Assembly: GCF_005845215.1 (NCBI RefSeq)
Contig: NZ_SPHO01000020.1
Span: forward strand, 57,016 to 121,015
Origin: Clostridium sp. 1001271st1 H5
GTDB lineage: Bacteria > Bacillota > Clostridia > Lachnospirales > Lachnospiraceae
DNA: 64,000 bases
Reading direction: 5' to 3'
A model generated the notes under the pieces. The model did no database searches, was not told the origin of the DNA, and saw only the letters and a list, made by a program, of their open reading frames with translations. Positions 1 to 8,053 of this stretch are shown here, one piece after another. The position numbers were made by a program, and so were the translations under genes. Positions within the stretch are counted from its first letter, which is position 1, and each line of letters opens with the position of its first letter.

Positions 1-2
1 TT

Positions 3-1166
3 GGCAGTACACTTAAGGGAATCGCCCTGCTTGTGGGCCTGGGTTCCATGTTCGGCTCCATATTGGAGATATCAGGAGGCGCCCAGACGCTGGCCGTTAC
101 CATGGTGAAGAAATTCGGCGACAGGAAGGCTGCCTGGGCCCTGGGAATCACGGGTCTTGTCATCGCCATGCCCGTATTTTTCGACGCAGGACTCATCATC
201 CTGATTCCTCTTGCCTTTTCTCTTGCCAAGAGAACCAAGCGCTCCTCACTGTTTTACGCCATTCCCCTGCTGGCCGGTCTGGCGGTAGGCCACGCATTTA
301 TCCCGCCCACTCCAGGTCCGGTGCTGGTGGCCACCATGCTGGGCGTGGACCTGGGATGGGTCATCATGATAGGCATTGTGTGCGGTATCTTTGCCATGAT
401 AGTGGCCGGCCCCATATGGGGAACCATCTGCGGAAATAAGTACGATGTTCCGGTTCCGGAACATATTGCAAACCAGGAGGATTTTGACGAATCCAAGCTT
501 CCTAAATTCGGGACAATTGTGGGAATCATATTGATTCCATTGGTTCTTATCATTCTGAATTCCATTGCAAAGGTGGTTCCTGCCCTTGCCTCTGTACAGC
601 CTGTATTGGGATTTCTGGGCGAGCCCTTTGTGGCCCTTACCATTGCAACCATTGTGGCCATGGTTCTTCTGGGGTACCGCCACGGATACAGCAATGAGGA
701 GCTGGAAAAGGTACTGACAAAGTCCCTGGAGCCTACCGGACTGATTCTCCTGGTAACAGCCTGCGGCGGCGTGCTCCGGTTCATGCTTCAGAACTCCGGT
801 CTGGGTGATGTGATTGGCAATGCAGTGTCCTCAGCATCCCTTCCGATTGTGGTAGTGGCGTTTGTGGTGGCTGCCCTGGTGCGTATCTCTGTGGGTTCTG
901 CGACCGTAGCCATGACCATGGCTGCCGGTATCATTGCAGCCATGCCGGAGATTGCAACCCTTTCCCCTCTGTACCTGGCCTGCGTCACGGCAGCAGTAGC
1001 AGGAGGCGCAACGGTTTGCTCCCATTTTAATGACTCTGGTTTTTGGCTTGTGAAATCACTGGTAGGGCTGGATGAAAAGACCACTCTCAAGACATGGACC
1101 ATCATGGAGACACTGGTGGGCGGTACCGGATTTGTGGTAGCCCTTATCATATCCTTCTTTGCATAA
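3..1166 (+). CDS. GntP-family gluconate/organic acid permease (5' end outside window)
   Basis: Polytopic inner-membrane permease, probably H+-coupled uptake of gluconate or a related hydroxy-acid. The frame is open from base 3 and already reads family sequence (GSTLKGIALLVGLGSMFG), so the start lies left of the window; 387 codons are visible. Typical GntP blocks are present: MPVFFDAGLIILIPLAFSLAK, the PPTPGPV loop, and a C-terminal SHFNDSGFW segment. About ten hydrophobic segments can be seen. A hairpin terminator follows 50 bases after the stop. The exact substrate cannot be told from the sequence; GntP members also carry idonate, fructuronate or glycerate. Confidence 0.9.
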   Translation, partial: GSTLKGIALLVGLGSMFGSILEISGGAQTLAVTMVKKFGDRKAAWALGITGLVIAMPVFFDAGLIILIPLAFSLAKRTKRSSLFYAIPLLAGLAVGHAFIPPTPGPVLVATMLGVDLGWVIMIGIVCGIFAMIVAGPIWGTICGNKYDVPVPEHIANQEDFDESKLPKFGTIVGIILIPLVLIILNSIAKVVPALASVQPVLGFLGEPFVALTIATIVAMVLLGYRHGYSNEELEKVLTKSLEPTGLILLVTACGGVLRFMLQNSGLGDVIGNAVSSASLPIVVVAFVVAALVRISVGSATVAMTMAAGIIAAMPEIATLSPLYLACVTAAVAGGATVCSHFNDSGFWLVKSLVGLDEKTTLKTWTIMETLVGGTGFVVALIISFFA

Positions 1167-1218
1167 GGATGGATGGTGTGGTTATATACGGTCGTTCAGA
1201 TATGAAATGAGATATTTA

Positions 1219-1252
1219 GGGGGAGGCAGTCTTCAGGCTGTCTCCCCCTTTC
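1219..1252. terminator. Hairpin terminator between the convergent permease and radical SAM genes
   Basis: GGGGGAGGCAG (1219-1229) pairs with CTGTCTCCCCC (1238-1248), 11 bp with one G.U pair, followed by a short T run. It lies between two genes that point at each other and may end transcription from both sides. Confidence 0.75.
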
Positions 1253-1261
1253 AGCGCGCCG

Positions 1262-2128
1262 CTATATGCCCGGCGGGTCTTCAGGCTGGCTTAATAGTTT
1301 TTGCATCTGGGACAACAAAGAGTATTTGTTGTCAGGCAGTTGTCCTAAGAAGGTGTATTTGTCCAGGACCGTGGTATCTGCAAAGGCGCAGTGTTCCAGC
1401 TCCAGGCCACTGAGCAAATCGTGGGCTTCCTCCAGGCGTTCAAGAGGCGAGAGAGGGGTGAAAGTACCCTCCCTGCACATAGATGCCAGGCTGGTGTTAG
1501 GCCATACCCTCAAGCCTATGAACCATACCCTTGCAGGCTGTACTTTATTCAGGAAAGCAATTGTGTCATTCACATGTTGGCCGGAACATTCTTTCCCGCC
1601 CAGTCCCGGAATGACGTTGAGGGAAAATGGGATACCGGCCTGGCGTAAGCGCAGACAGGCCTCTTCCGCCTCCTGGGCCGTGATTCCCTTATTCATGAGC
1701 CGCAGCACCTCGTTGCATCCGCTTTCCAGACCAATATACAGATGGGTCAGACCGCGGCGCATGAGGACGTTAAGCTGCTGCAGGTCCTTTCTCAATATGT
1801 CGTCAAACCTGGCATACATGCTTATGCCTTCCATCCATGGCATATGGGAATGCACGATGTCAAAGATGGACAGCAGTTTGGGAGTGTCCATCACAAAGGG
1901 ATTCTCACCCAGAAGGAAGACAGAGGTTTTGCCGGTTGAATACTGCGCTAATATAGCGGCTTTTTTTTCTATGTCGCCCAGAGAAAAAACAGAAAACTTA
2001 TCGTTGGAAAAGTCACAAAAGGCACACTTGTGCCAGCTGCACCCCAGGGTAGTCTCTAAGAACGCACTGTCATTTTCCCAGAAGGGGCGGTAAATTTCTT
2101 CACCAGTATACAATGATATATTGTCCAT
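1262..2128 (-). CDS. Radical SAM protein with CX4CX2C cluster motif
   Basis: 288 aa radical S-adenosylmethionine protein. The [4Fe-4S] ligands are C30, C35 and C38 in TLGCSWHKCAFCDF, a CX4CX2C spacing seen in a subgroup of clostridial radical SAM proteins instead of the classical CX3CX2C. Further radical SAM core features are GEN near residue 74, YIGLESG near 136 (the ESG motif) and a strand resembling VIPGLGG near 173. No SPASM or B12 domain is visible, since the protein ends shortly after the barrel. It starts 10 bases after the stop of the Cys-type GrdB-like gene, with AAAGGA ahead of its ATG, so the two form one operon. The reaction is unknown; the neighbourhood suggests a role linked to the reductase island. 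Confidence 0.85.
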   Translation of the reverse strand: MDNISLYTGEEIYRPFWENDSAFLETTLGCSWHKCAFCDFSNDKFSVFSLGDIEKKAAILAQYSTGKTSVFLLGENPFVMDTPKLLSIFDIVHSHMPWMEGISMYARFDDILRKDLQQLNVLMRRGLTHLYIGLESGCNEVLRLMNKGITAQEAEEACLRLRQAGIPFSLNVIPGLGGKECSGQHVNDTIAFLNKVQPARVWFIGLRVWPNTSLASMCREGTFTPLSPLERLEEAHDLLSGLELEHCAFADTTVLDKYTFLGQLPDNKYSLLSQMQKLLSQPEDPPGI

Positions 2129-2138
2129 AATGATTCCT

Positions 2139-2954
2139 TTACTCGGATATTATGCTGTCCGTACAGTTGGGAGCTATCTCTATCTTCAGTAAATCCAGAG
2201 CTTTGCCGACCATGTGCCAGCGGTAGGTACGCTCCTCCTTCAGGCTTAGTTTGGGATCCCCGAAAACATGGCAGATATCATTACCGCGCAGGATGCGGCT
2301 CACCCCCACGCTCTCGGCAATCTTAGTCAGGTTTGTCACCTGTATTACAGGTATGCCAAGACGCTCGATTTCTTTTCCAATCAATGCACCGCACCGGGTG
2401 CTGGTCCCGCAGGTGGAGGACAGGACAACAGCGTCCACATCGCAGTCCCTTAGTGATACGGCAATTCGTTCTCCCAGGGCAGTACCGTTTTCAACCGATG
2501 TCATTACGCCGGCCGTGGTGTAGAAAATATCAAATAGCCGCCCTATCATACCCTCACGTTCCGCCCTTCGCAAGGCATCTATGGGTAAAAGCCGGTTGGG
2601 GTCCTGTTCTATATATTCGGTATTATAACCCTGATGACTGACCTCGTAGTCCTTGGAGAGAAGCATTTCACTGCCGCTCAGAGAATACATGCAGAACTTC
2701 TGTGAATTTGTTGGGTTGAGATTATCCGGGTTTCCTTTGGGGACAAGCCCGCCGTCTGTAACAAGAGCAATCCTGGCTTTTGCCAGTTCCTTTTTCAAGT
2801 TAGGCATCAGTATCTCCTGAAAAGGCTTCGCGGGTACTTCTGTCTCGAAATTCTGTTTATGATATTTGGCTAGCAGCATGTCTATGCCACGTTTGCTGGC
2901 AGGAGTTGCATAGTCAACATTTTTGATTGATGGGTTTTTGGAGTTGTTATCCAA
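2139..2954 (-). CDS. Stand-alone GrdB-like C-terminal domain, Cys in place of Sec
   Basis: 271 aa protein matching only the C-terminal part (from about residue 180) of the Sec protein at 6590-7912. Long shared blocks include ARIALVTDGGLVPKGNPD, SKDYEVSHQGYNTEY, FYTTAGVMT, STCGTSTRCGA and IPVIQVTNLTKIAESVG. Cys182 (codon 2409-2411) sits where the paralogue has Sec351. A CxxSxxC motif remains, with Cys188 as second thiol. The start is probably the TTG at 2954, preceded by GGTGAT; no N-terminal domain is encoded upstream, because a promoter for this strand lies at 3016-3044. It shares an operon with the radical SAM gene. Known family role: GrdB-type selenoproteins reductively cleave C-N bonds. 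Whether this short form is an enzyme, a regulator or a partner subunit is unknown. Confidence 0.85.
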   Translation of the reverse strand: MDNNSKNPSIKNVDYATPASKRGIDMLLAKYHKQNFETEVPAKPFQEILMPNLKKELAKARIALVTDGGLVPKGNPDNLNPTNSQKFCMYSLSGSEMLLSKDYEVSHQGYNTEYIEQDPNRLLPIDALRRAEREGMIGRLFDIFYTTAGVMTSVENGTALGERIAVSLRDCDVDAVVLSSTCGTSTRCGALIGKEIERLGIPVIQVTNLTKIAESVGVSRILRGNDICHVFGDPKLSLKEERTYRWHMVGKALDLLKIEIAPNCTDSIISE

Positions 2955-3015
2955 ACATAATCACCAGCTTTCTATAACCTGTTTCTGTAGAACATGATAA
3001 TACGGTCTTTCTTAC

Positions 3016-3044
3016 ATCATATAGATTTCGATAATATATGTCAA
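3016..3044 (-). promoter_or_regulatory. Sigma-A promoter for the Cys-GrdB-like / radical SAM operon
   Basis: On the minus strand, TTGACA (3044-3039) and TATGAT (3021-3016) are separated by exactly 17 bases. Transcription would start near 3009, 55 bases before the TTG start codon. Confidence 0.75.
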
Positions 3045-3054
3045 GATGCATTTT

Positions 3055-3069
3055 GTGCACGTTGTACAC
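3055..3069. promoter_or_regulatory. Imperfect palindrome between two divergent promoters
   Basis: GTGCACGTTGTACAC is an inverted repeat matching its own reverse complement at 10 of 15 positions. It lies in the 50-base gap between the -35 boxes of two divergent promoters (3039-3044 minus, 3095-3100 plus), a natural operator position for the adjacent TetR regulator. Inference from position only. Confidence 0.4.
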
Positions 3070-3094
3070 GGGGGGACAGGAGGAATATTATAAT

Positions 3095-3123
3095 TTGACA
3101 ATAGCTGCTAATGGACATATAAT
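3095..3123 (+). promoter_or_regulatory. Perfect-consensus sigma-A promoter upstream of tetR
   Basis: TTGACA (3095-3100), 17 bases, TATAAT (3118-3123): both hexamers and the spacer match consensus exactly. Such a strong core promoter is usually held by a repressor. Confidence 0.8.
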
Positions 3124-3196
3124 AGATAGATATTATTGATATATTTGTAACTATTCAGTTGTTTTATCTATGTGTGTACCAAGTTGAAGTTAATGA

Positions 3197-3799
3197 ATGC
3201 AAAGGAGGAGATGTTCAACGTCCAGCAGCGATATAACTAAAAAGGCATTTGCGGATGCAATCAAACATCTGCTTAAAAAAAAGTCATTAGCCAAGATTTC
3301 CGTAAAGGATATAGTTCAGTATTGTAATATCAGCCGAAATACTTTTTATTATCATTTTAAAGATAAATATGAATTGATAAACTGGATTTTTTATACAGAA
3401 ACATTGGCAGAAGTCAACTCCTTCAATGACCCCAGCAAGTGTCAGGACAGTTTTATAAATCTGTGCAGGTATCTGCATAAAAACCGGAGTTTTTACCTGA
3501 GCTGTTTCCAATATGTGGGCCAGAATTCCCTGAGGGATTATTTGCAGAATTTTTATTATGAGTTGATTCGCATGAACCTCAGTGTTCAATATTCAGAGGC
3601 AGGAATCAGGCTGTCAAGTGATGAACTGAACCTGATGGCGCGTATGGAGGCTTATTCATATGTAGGCATTGTTTTTGACTGGGTCAGGGATGGCATGAAT
3701 AACGATTATGGGCGGTATTTCGACCATCTTGCCAGTATACGAAAGATTGAGATGTCCTATAATAAAATGACTGAGAAAAGTATGATGCAGAATCATTGA
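3197..3799 (+). CDS. TetR/AcrR-family transcriptional regulator (DhaS-like)
   Basis: 200 aa DNA-binding regulator. The N-terminal helix-turn-helix reads DITKKAFADAIKHLLKKK then ISRNTFYYHFKDKYELINW, the pattern of TetR proteins with a DhaS-like C-terminal domain; the rest is alpha-helical ligand-binding domain. The start is uncertain. The ATG at 3197 has no ribosome site, while a good AGGAGG (3203-3208) lies inside the frame; an ATG at 3211 is out of frame, and no in-frame ATG, GTG or TTG follows near it. A non-standard start near 3218 (ACG) would give the usual family N-terminus SSSDITKK. The gene lies between the two halves of the reductase island and is the obvious candidate regulator of both. 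Confidence 0.85.
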   Translation: MQRRRCSTSSSDITKKAFADAIKHLLKKKSLAKISVKDIVQYCNISRNTFYYHFKDKYELINWIFYTETLAEVNSFNDPSKCQDSFINLCRYLHKNRSFYLSCFQYVGQNSLRDYLQNFYYELIRMNLSVQYSEAGIRLSSDELNLMARMEAYSYVGIVFDWVRDGMNNDYGRYFDHLASIRKIEMSYNKMTEKSMMQNH

Positions 3800-3844
3800 C
3801 AAGCCAGTAAGAGGATGGCGCAGCTGTGTTATACCCGTGATATT

Positions 3845-3888
3845 CCGGCAGAAAACCACCGTTTTGGAGGTTTTCTGCCGGATTTTTA
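3845..3888 (+). terminator. Rho-independent terminator after tetR
   Basis: A perfect 13-bp stem, CCGGCAGAAAACC (3845-3857) with GGTTTTCTGCCGG (3869-3881), followed by ATTTTTA. It separates tetR from the transporter/reductase operon. Confidence 0.85.
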
Positions 3889-3941
3889 ATGCAGTCCTAC
3901 CATATGGCCTGTATGTGACTATTGTATGCCTTTGACGGAAT

Positions 3942-3956
3942 AAGTGTATTACACTT
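3942..3956. promoter_or_regulatory. Perfect palindrome upstream of the transporter/reductase operon
   Basis: AAGTGTA-T-TACACTT, two 7-base arms around one central base, 103 bases before the MFS start codon. A TTGACG box precedes it (3932-3937), so it overlaps the likely promoter. Candidate operator for the TetR regulator. Confidence 0.5.
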
Positions 3957-4058
3957 TGTGAATAATGTAATATTTTTGCGCACTGTAGCAAGTCTGTAAA
4001 TTGATTATGGTGGTTATCCATACTACACTGAAAGAAAAAGAAATGGGGGTACCGAGGA

Positions 4059-5255
4059 ATGAATGGTAAACAGGAAACAAACAGGTGGGCGATACTGGTG
4101 TACGGTATGATTTGCATGTTGATTATGGGCATATGTTATACATATAGCTTATTTCAGCCCTATATCATGGACCACTTTTCCGTGGCAAGTGCGAGTGCAA
4201 GCCTTCCATACACGATTTTTATTGCCGTGTTCTGTGTGGGAAACTTTTTCGGAGGCGTCATGCAGAGAAAGATGTCCTTGAAGACAGTGCTGATTATTGG
4301 GTATGGGCTTATGTTTTTAGGGTGGTTCGCCTCAGCAGTTTTGCCGCCGGACATGTTCTGGTGCATGTTTTTGACATTTGGAGGCCTTTTTGGAATCGGA
4401 GACGGCATTGTATATAATGTTATCGTTGCACTGATGCCAAAGTGGTTTCCGGACAAAAAGGGACTGGCATCCGGGCTCACGCTTGCCACTTTGGGAATCA
4501 GTGCAACGGTATTTTCACCCATAGTAAGCTCCTGGCTTACAAATTATGGTTATATGAAATCGTTCATGATAGTCTCAGGAGTATACATTGCAGTTGGAAT
4601 ATTCGGGACCATTACAATGAAGGCACCTCCGGCCGGATTTATGGAGGATTATGTATCTGCCGGAGCCAATGTCAGCTCTAAAAAGCAGTATACATTAAAA
4701 GAGGCGCTGCATGTAAAGGAATTGTATACAATAACCGGATTATATTTCTGTGCGGTACCAGCTTATCTGCTGCTTAGTGCGATTTTTGTTACATATGGAG
4801 CGGATAAGGGACTTACATCAGCCATGGCAACCCTGGGCGTCAGCATTGCCTCATTGTGCCAGGTTGGCGGACGCTTCGTCATTCCTACCTTAAGTGATAA
4901 GATAGGACGTAAGGCAGCATTTGCCATTTCCTTTTTCATTACAGCTGGAGGGGTTGCATTATTGACAGTTGCAACGGGAAATCTTTATATGTTCTGCTTC
5001 TGGCTCCTCAGCTTGTCTTATGGCGGCTGCCAGGCCTGTTTCTCACCGATTGCAGCAGACCGGTTTGGAACAAAGAATGTGGGTGTTATCCTCTCTTTCA
5101 CCATGATTGGCTTTGGCGTGGGCTCCGTAGGTGCATCCCTGCTTGCAAAGGTGGTAGGTATCTCTACTGCATTCATCGGTGCCGGAGTAGTTGCGCTGCT
5201 TGGAATTGTCCTGGTATTTACGCTGCCTGGCAAGAAAAGTGCTGAGAATGCATGA
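4059..5255 (+). CDS. OFA-family MFS transporter (oxalate/formate antiporter type)
   Basis: 398 aa, 12 predicted membrane segments, major facilitator superfamily. The pattern GICYTYSLFQPYIMDHF in segment 1 and FGIGDGIVYNVIVALMPKWFPDKKGLASG around segments 4-5 is typical of the OFA (oxalate:formate antiporter-like) group, whose known substrates are small mono- and dicarboxylates. It is the first gene of the operon with the two reductase subunits (40 bases to the next gene), so it probably imports the reductase substrate or exchanges it for the product. The choice of an OFA carrier, not a BCCT or OpuD-type betaine carrier, hints at an anionic substrate. The ATG at 4059 has only a close GAGG ahead. 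Confidence 0.85.
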   Translation: MNGKQETNRWAILVYGMICMLIMGICYTYSLFQPYIMDHFSVASASASLPYTIFIAVFCVGNFFGGVMQRKMSLKTVLIIGYGLMFLGWFASAVLPPDMFWCMFLTFGGLFGIGDGIVYNVIVALMPKWFPDKKGLASGLTLATLGISATVFSPIVSSWLTNYGYMKSFMIVSGVYIAVGIFGTITMKAPPAGFMEDYVSAGANVSSKKQYTLKEALHVKELYTITGLYFCAVPAYLLLSAIFVTYGADKGLTSAMATLGVSIASLCQVGGRFVIPTLSDKIGRKAAFAISFFITAGGVALLTVATGNLYMFCFWLLSLSYGGCQACFSPIAADRFGTKNVGVILSFTMIGFGVGSVGASLLAKVVGISTAFIGAGVVALLGIVLVFTLPGKKSAENA

Positions 5256-5295
5256 TAATATATTACATGTTTGACATAGGAAAGGAGTGCTTAAA

Positions 5296-6573
5296 TTGAG
5301 CAAAAAATTGCAGATTGACTATGTAAGGGTAAAGAAAGTTCAGTTCGGGGACAAAACAGTTTTAGAGAATGGGATACTGACAATTAACAAAGAGGAATTG
5401 ATTGACACGGTAAAGAGTGAGATGTTCGGGAACCTGGATATCAAGATAGCAGTGCCTGGGGAGAGCTGCCGCATTCTGGCCATACATGATATCATGCAGC
5501 CCCGCTGCAAGGCGGATGCGCCGGAGACCTCCTATCCGGGTATCTGGGGAAAGCTTGCTCCTATGGGGGAGGGACGGACGGTTGCTCTTAAGGGCGTGGT
5601 GGTATCAGACATCTACTATGCAAAGTGTAATATTAAATATTATATGGATATGGGCGGTCCATGCGCCAAATATACCCACTTTTCAAAGCATTATCATGTG
5701 ATTCTGGATGCAACGCCGGCAGAGGGCGTAAGCGATGCAAGCTATGCAGAGGCATTAAAATATGCGTCCCTGACAATCAATGTATATCTGGCAAAGCTGG
5801 GAATCGGCCTTACACCGGATGAGACAGAAACCTTTGAATTGGGACCCGTAGGACCGGGGCCTGATGGAAAGCCTCTCCCCAAGGTGGCGTATCTTGTTAC
5901 CCATATGGCTTCCCATGATACATGGAACTTCCTGGTATATGGGCAGAGCGCACTGAACTTTTTGCCAATCATTCTCCAGCCCACTGAGATACTGGACGGA
6001 GCCATGGTATGGAGATACTGGGAGCCTAATTACTATCTGCAGAATGAGACATACATCAAGGAGCTGCTGAGAAGGCATGGAAAGGACCTGGAATTCGTAG
6101 GCCTTGTATTTGCCAATAATGTGATGAAGATTGACGGCAAGGATGCCATGGGAATGATGGCGGCCACCTTGTGCAAAGAGACATTGAAAGCAGACTGCGT
6201 TCTTGTCAATAAGTCCGGCATGGGACATTGCCAGCTGGATTCGGCCCTGGCCTTTAACTGGTGCCAGAAAATGGGGATGCCTTGCGTCATGAATCTGTCT
6301 GCTGTTTCCAATGATGTTCCCGGCGATATGCTGGTTATCTCTGACCCTAAGATTGACGCAGTTATAAACAGCGGAAGGAATTACGACCTGCAGCATCCCA
6401 AGGTGGACCGTGTGATTGGTAAAGATGCAGGTGTTCCGAGTCTGATGGGATATAATGTTGAGGGACCATTTACACACACAACAAACTTCGCTTATCAGGG
6501 AATCTGGTCTCAGCTGGGTGATTGTTATGTGACAACAGACAGCGATTTGCCGGATGTCCCGGACACTATGTAA
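5296..6573 (+). CDS. GrdE/GrdG/GrdI-like reductase component B subunit lacking the pyruvoyl cysteine
   Basis: 425 aa homologue of the subunit that, in glycine reductase (GrdE), is made as a ~47 kDa proprotein and cleaved at Cys242 to give a pyruvoyl group. Family marks: the N-terminal region with ILAIHDIMQPRCK, then GMGHCQLD and MNLSAVSNDVPGDMLV. In the segment where I recall GrdE carrying GNCVSACDKNT after DGA(I)V, this protein reads DGAMVWRYWEPNYYLQNE (from residue 234), so no cysteine is available there. It probably stays uncleaved, as described for the betaine-specific subunit GrdI. Start: TTG at 5296 with AAAGGAG eight bases ahead, better than GTG 5287, which overlaps that site. The next gene starts 16 bases after its stop. 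Substrate unknown. Confidence 0.85.
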   Translation: MSKKLQIDYVRVKKVQFGDKTVLENGILTINKEELIDTVKSEMFGNLDIKIAVPGESCRILAIHDIMQPRCKADAPETSYPGIWGKLAPMGEGRTVALKGVVVSDIYYAKCNIKYYMDMGGPCAKYTHFSKHYHVILDATPAEGVSDASYAEALKYASLTINVYLAKLGIGLTPDETETFELGPVGPGPDGKPLPKVAYLVTHMASHDTWNFLVYGQSALNFLPIILQPTEILDGAMVWRYWEPNYYLQNETYIKELLRRHGKDLEFVGLVFANNVMKIDGKDAMGMMAATLCKETLKADCVLVNKSGMGHCQLDSALAFNWCQKMGMPCVMNLSAVSNDVPGDMLVISDPKIDAVINSGRNYDLQHPKVDRVIGKDAGVPSLMGYNVEGPFTHTTNFAYQGIWSQLGDCYVTTDSDLPDVPDTM

Positions 6574-6589
6574 ACAGGAGGGAGAAGAA

Positions 6590-7912
6590 ATGTCTGATAA
6601 GATTCGTGTGGTTCACTATATCAACCAGTTTTATGGCGGATATGGCGGGGAAGACACCGCCAGCATGGGAATCGTGGTAAAAGAAGAACCCGTTGGCCCC
6701 GGGCTGTATCTGCAGTCAGCATTGGGAGACAGCTATAAAATAGTTGCAACTATTATTTGCGGTGACAATTTTATTGCTGAGAATATTGAGAACGTGTCAA
6801 ATGAGGTTGCTGACATTGTGGAAAAATACAATGCCCAGATGTACATAGCCGGCCCCGGATTCAACGCAGGGCGGTACGGTCTGGCCTGCGGAGCCACTAC
6901 GGCAGTTGTTACTGAACGGCTTAAAATACCTGCAGTCACCGGCCTATATACGGAAAATCCGGGCACAGACCTCTACAAGGACAGGGCCTATATCCTGCAG
7001 ACTGAAAACAATGCGGCTAAGATGAAGGAGGCACTGGAACGACTGGCTGGTTTTGCATCTCGTTTGGCGGAGGGCGGTTTTATCAGTGATGGAAAGACAG
7101 AAGGATACTTTGGTTCTGGTCCTGCCGTAGATATTGATTATGGCACACCTGCAAGTACCAGGGGCATAAACATGCTTCTCAACAAATATTTCCATCAGAA
7201 TTTCAGAACCGAGGTGGTCATGCCGAACCATGAAGAGATTCCGGTTCCGGTTCTGGAAAAGCCGCTGAGTGAAGCAAGAATTGCGTTGGTTACGGACGGA
7301 GGCCTGGTTCCCAAGGGGAATCCGGACCATATGGTTCCCACCAACTCCAAGTATTTTAAATCTTATAATTTCGGGGATACAGACCACCTGGATGCATCTG
7401 ATTATGAGGTCAGCCACCAGGGATATAACAATGCGTTTGTATTGGACGACCCCAACCGCCTGGTACCTGTGGACGCAATGCGTGCCCTTGAGAAGGAAGG
7501 AAAGATAGGAAGCCTTCTGGACACCTATTATACCACGGCCGGTGTCATGACTCCCATGGAGATGGGGAAAAAGTTTGGTGAGGAGATTGCAAAGAGCCTG
7601 AAGGACCAGAATATTGATGCGGTCATACTTACCAGCACCTGAGGGACCAGCTCTCGCTGCGGTGCAGTGATGACAAAAGAAATCGAAAGGGCTGGAATAC
7701 CTATTGTGCAGGTTACCAATTTGACTAAGATTGCAGAGGGCATTGGTTCCCACCGGATATTCCGCGGCAACAGCGTACTCCATGTGTTTGGCAATCCGTC
7801 CCTGCCAAAGGAGCAGGAGGTAAAATACCGTAAAAAACTGGCGGAAGAAGTGCTTACCATGCTGGAAGAGACGCCCGGAGAAGGGGAGTCCAGCATGATA
7901 CGCGAGGAATAG
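6590..7912 (+). CDS. GrdB/GrdF/GrdH-like selenoprotein (in-frame UGA = Sec351)
   Basis: 440 aa substrate-binding/reducing subunit of a glycine/sarcosine/betaine-reductase-type protein B. The reading frame is interrupted only by TGA at 7640-7642, which falls in TST-U-GTSSRCGA, the place where GrdB proteins carry selenocysteine; the frame then runs on with homologous sequence to a TAG stop. The N-terminus VVHYINQFYGGYGGED is the family signature. The motif here is UxxSxxC (Sec351, Ser354, Cys357), whereas GrdB as I recall it has UxxCxxC. A short hairpin, CAGC-TCTC-GCTG, lies just after the UGA and could be the core of a bacterial SECIS. ATG 6590 follows AGGAGGGAG. It needs SelA/SelB/tRNA-Sec and a GrdA/C/D-like partner, none of which is in this window. 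Confidence 0.9.
7640..7642 (+). other. UGA codon read as selenocysteine
   Basis: TGA within acttaccagcaccTGAgg. The paralogue at 2139-2954 has TGC (Cys) at the aligned position, and 90 further codons of homology follow without interruption, so this is recoding and not a stop. Confidence 0.88.
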
Positions 7913-7951
7913 AAATGTGCTGACAGAAACAGGATAGAATCATAATGATAG

Positions 7952-7999
7952 AAGGGTTCCTTTTCGCAGATATTATAATAAGGAAAGGGAACCCTTTTT
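7952..7999 (+). terminator. Terminator of the selenoprotein operon
   Basis: AAGGGTTCC (7952-7960) pairs with GGAACCCTT (7988-7996), followed by TTT. Confidence 0.75.
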
Positions 8000-8053
8000 G
8001 CGTATCTTCCGGATTTATACCGCTTGTTTTTTGTGTAAAAATGATAAAAACTA

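Noticed and set aside
254..784. Long minus-strand frames inside the GntP-type permease
   Set aside because: Shadows of a well-supported membrane-protein gene; no start signals or family motifs.
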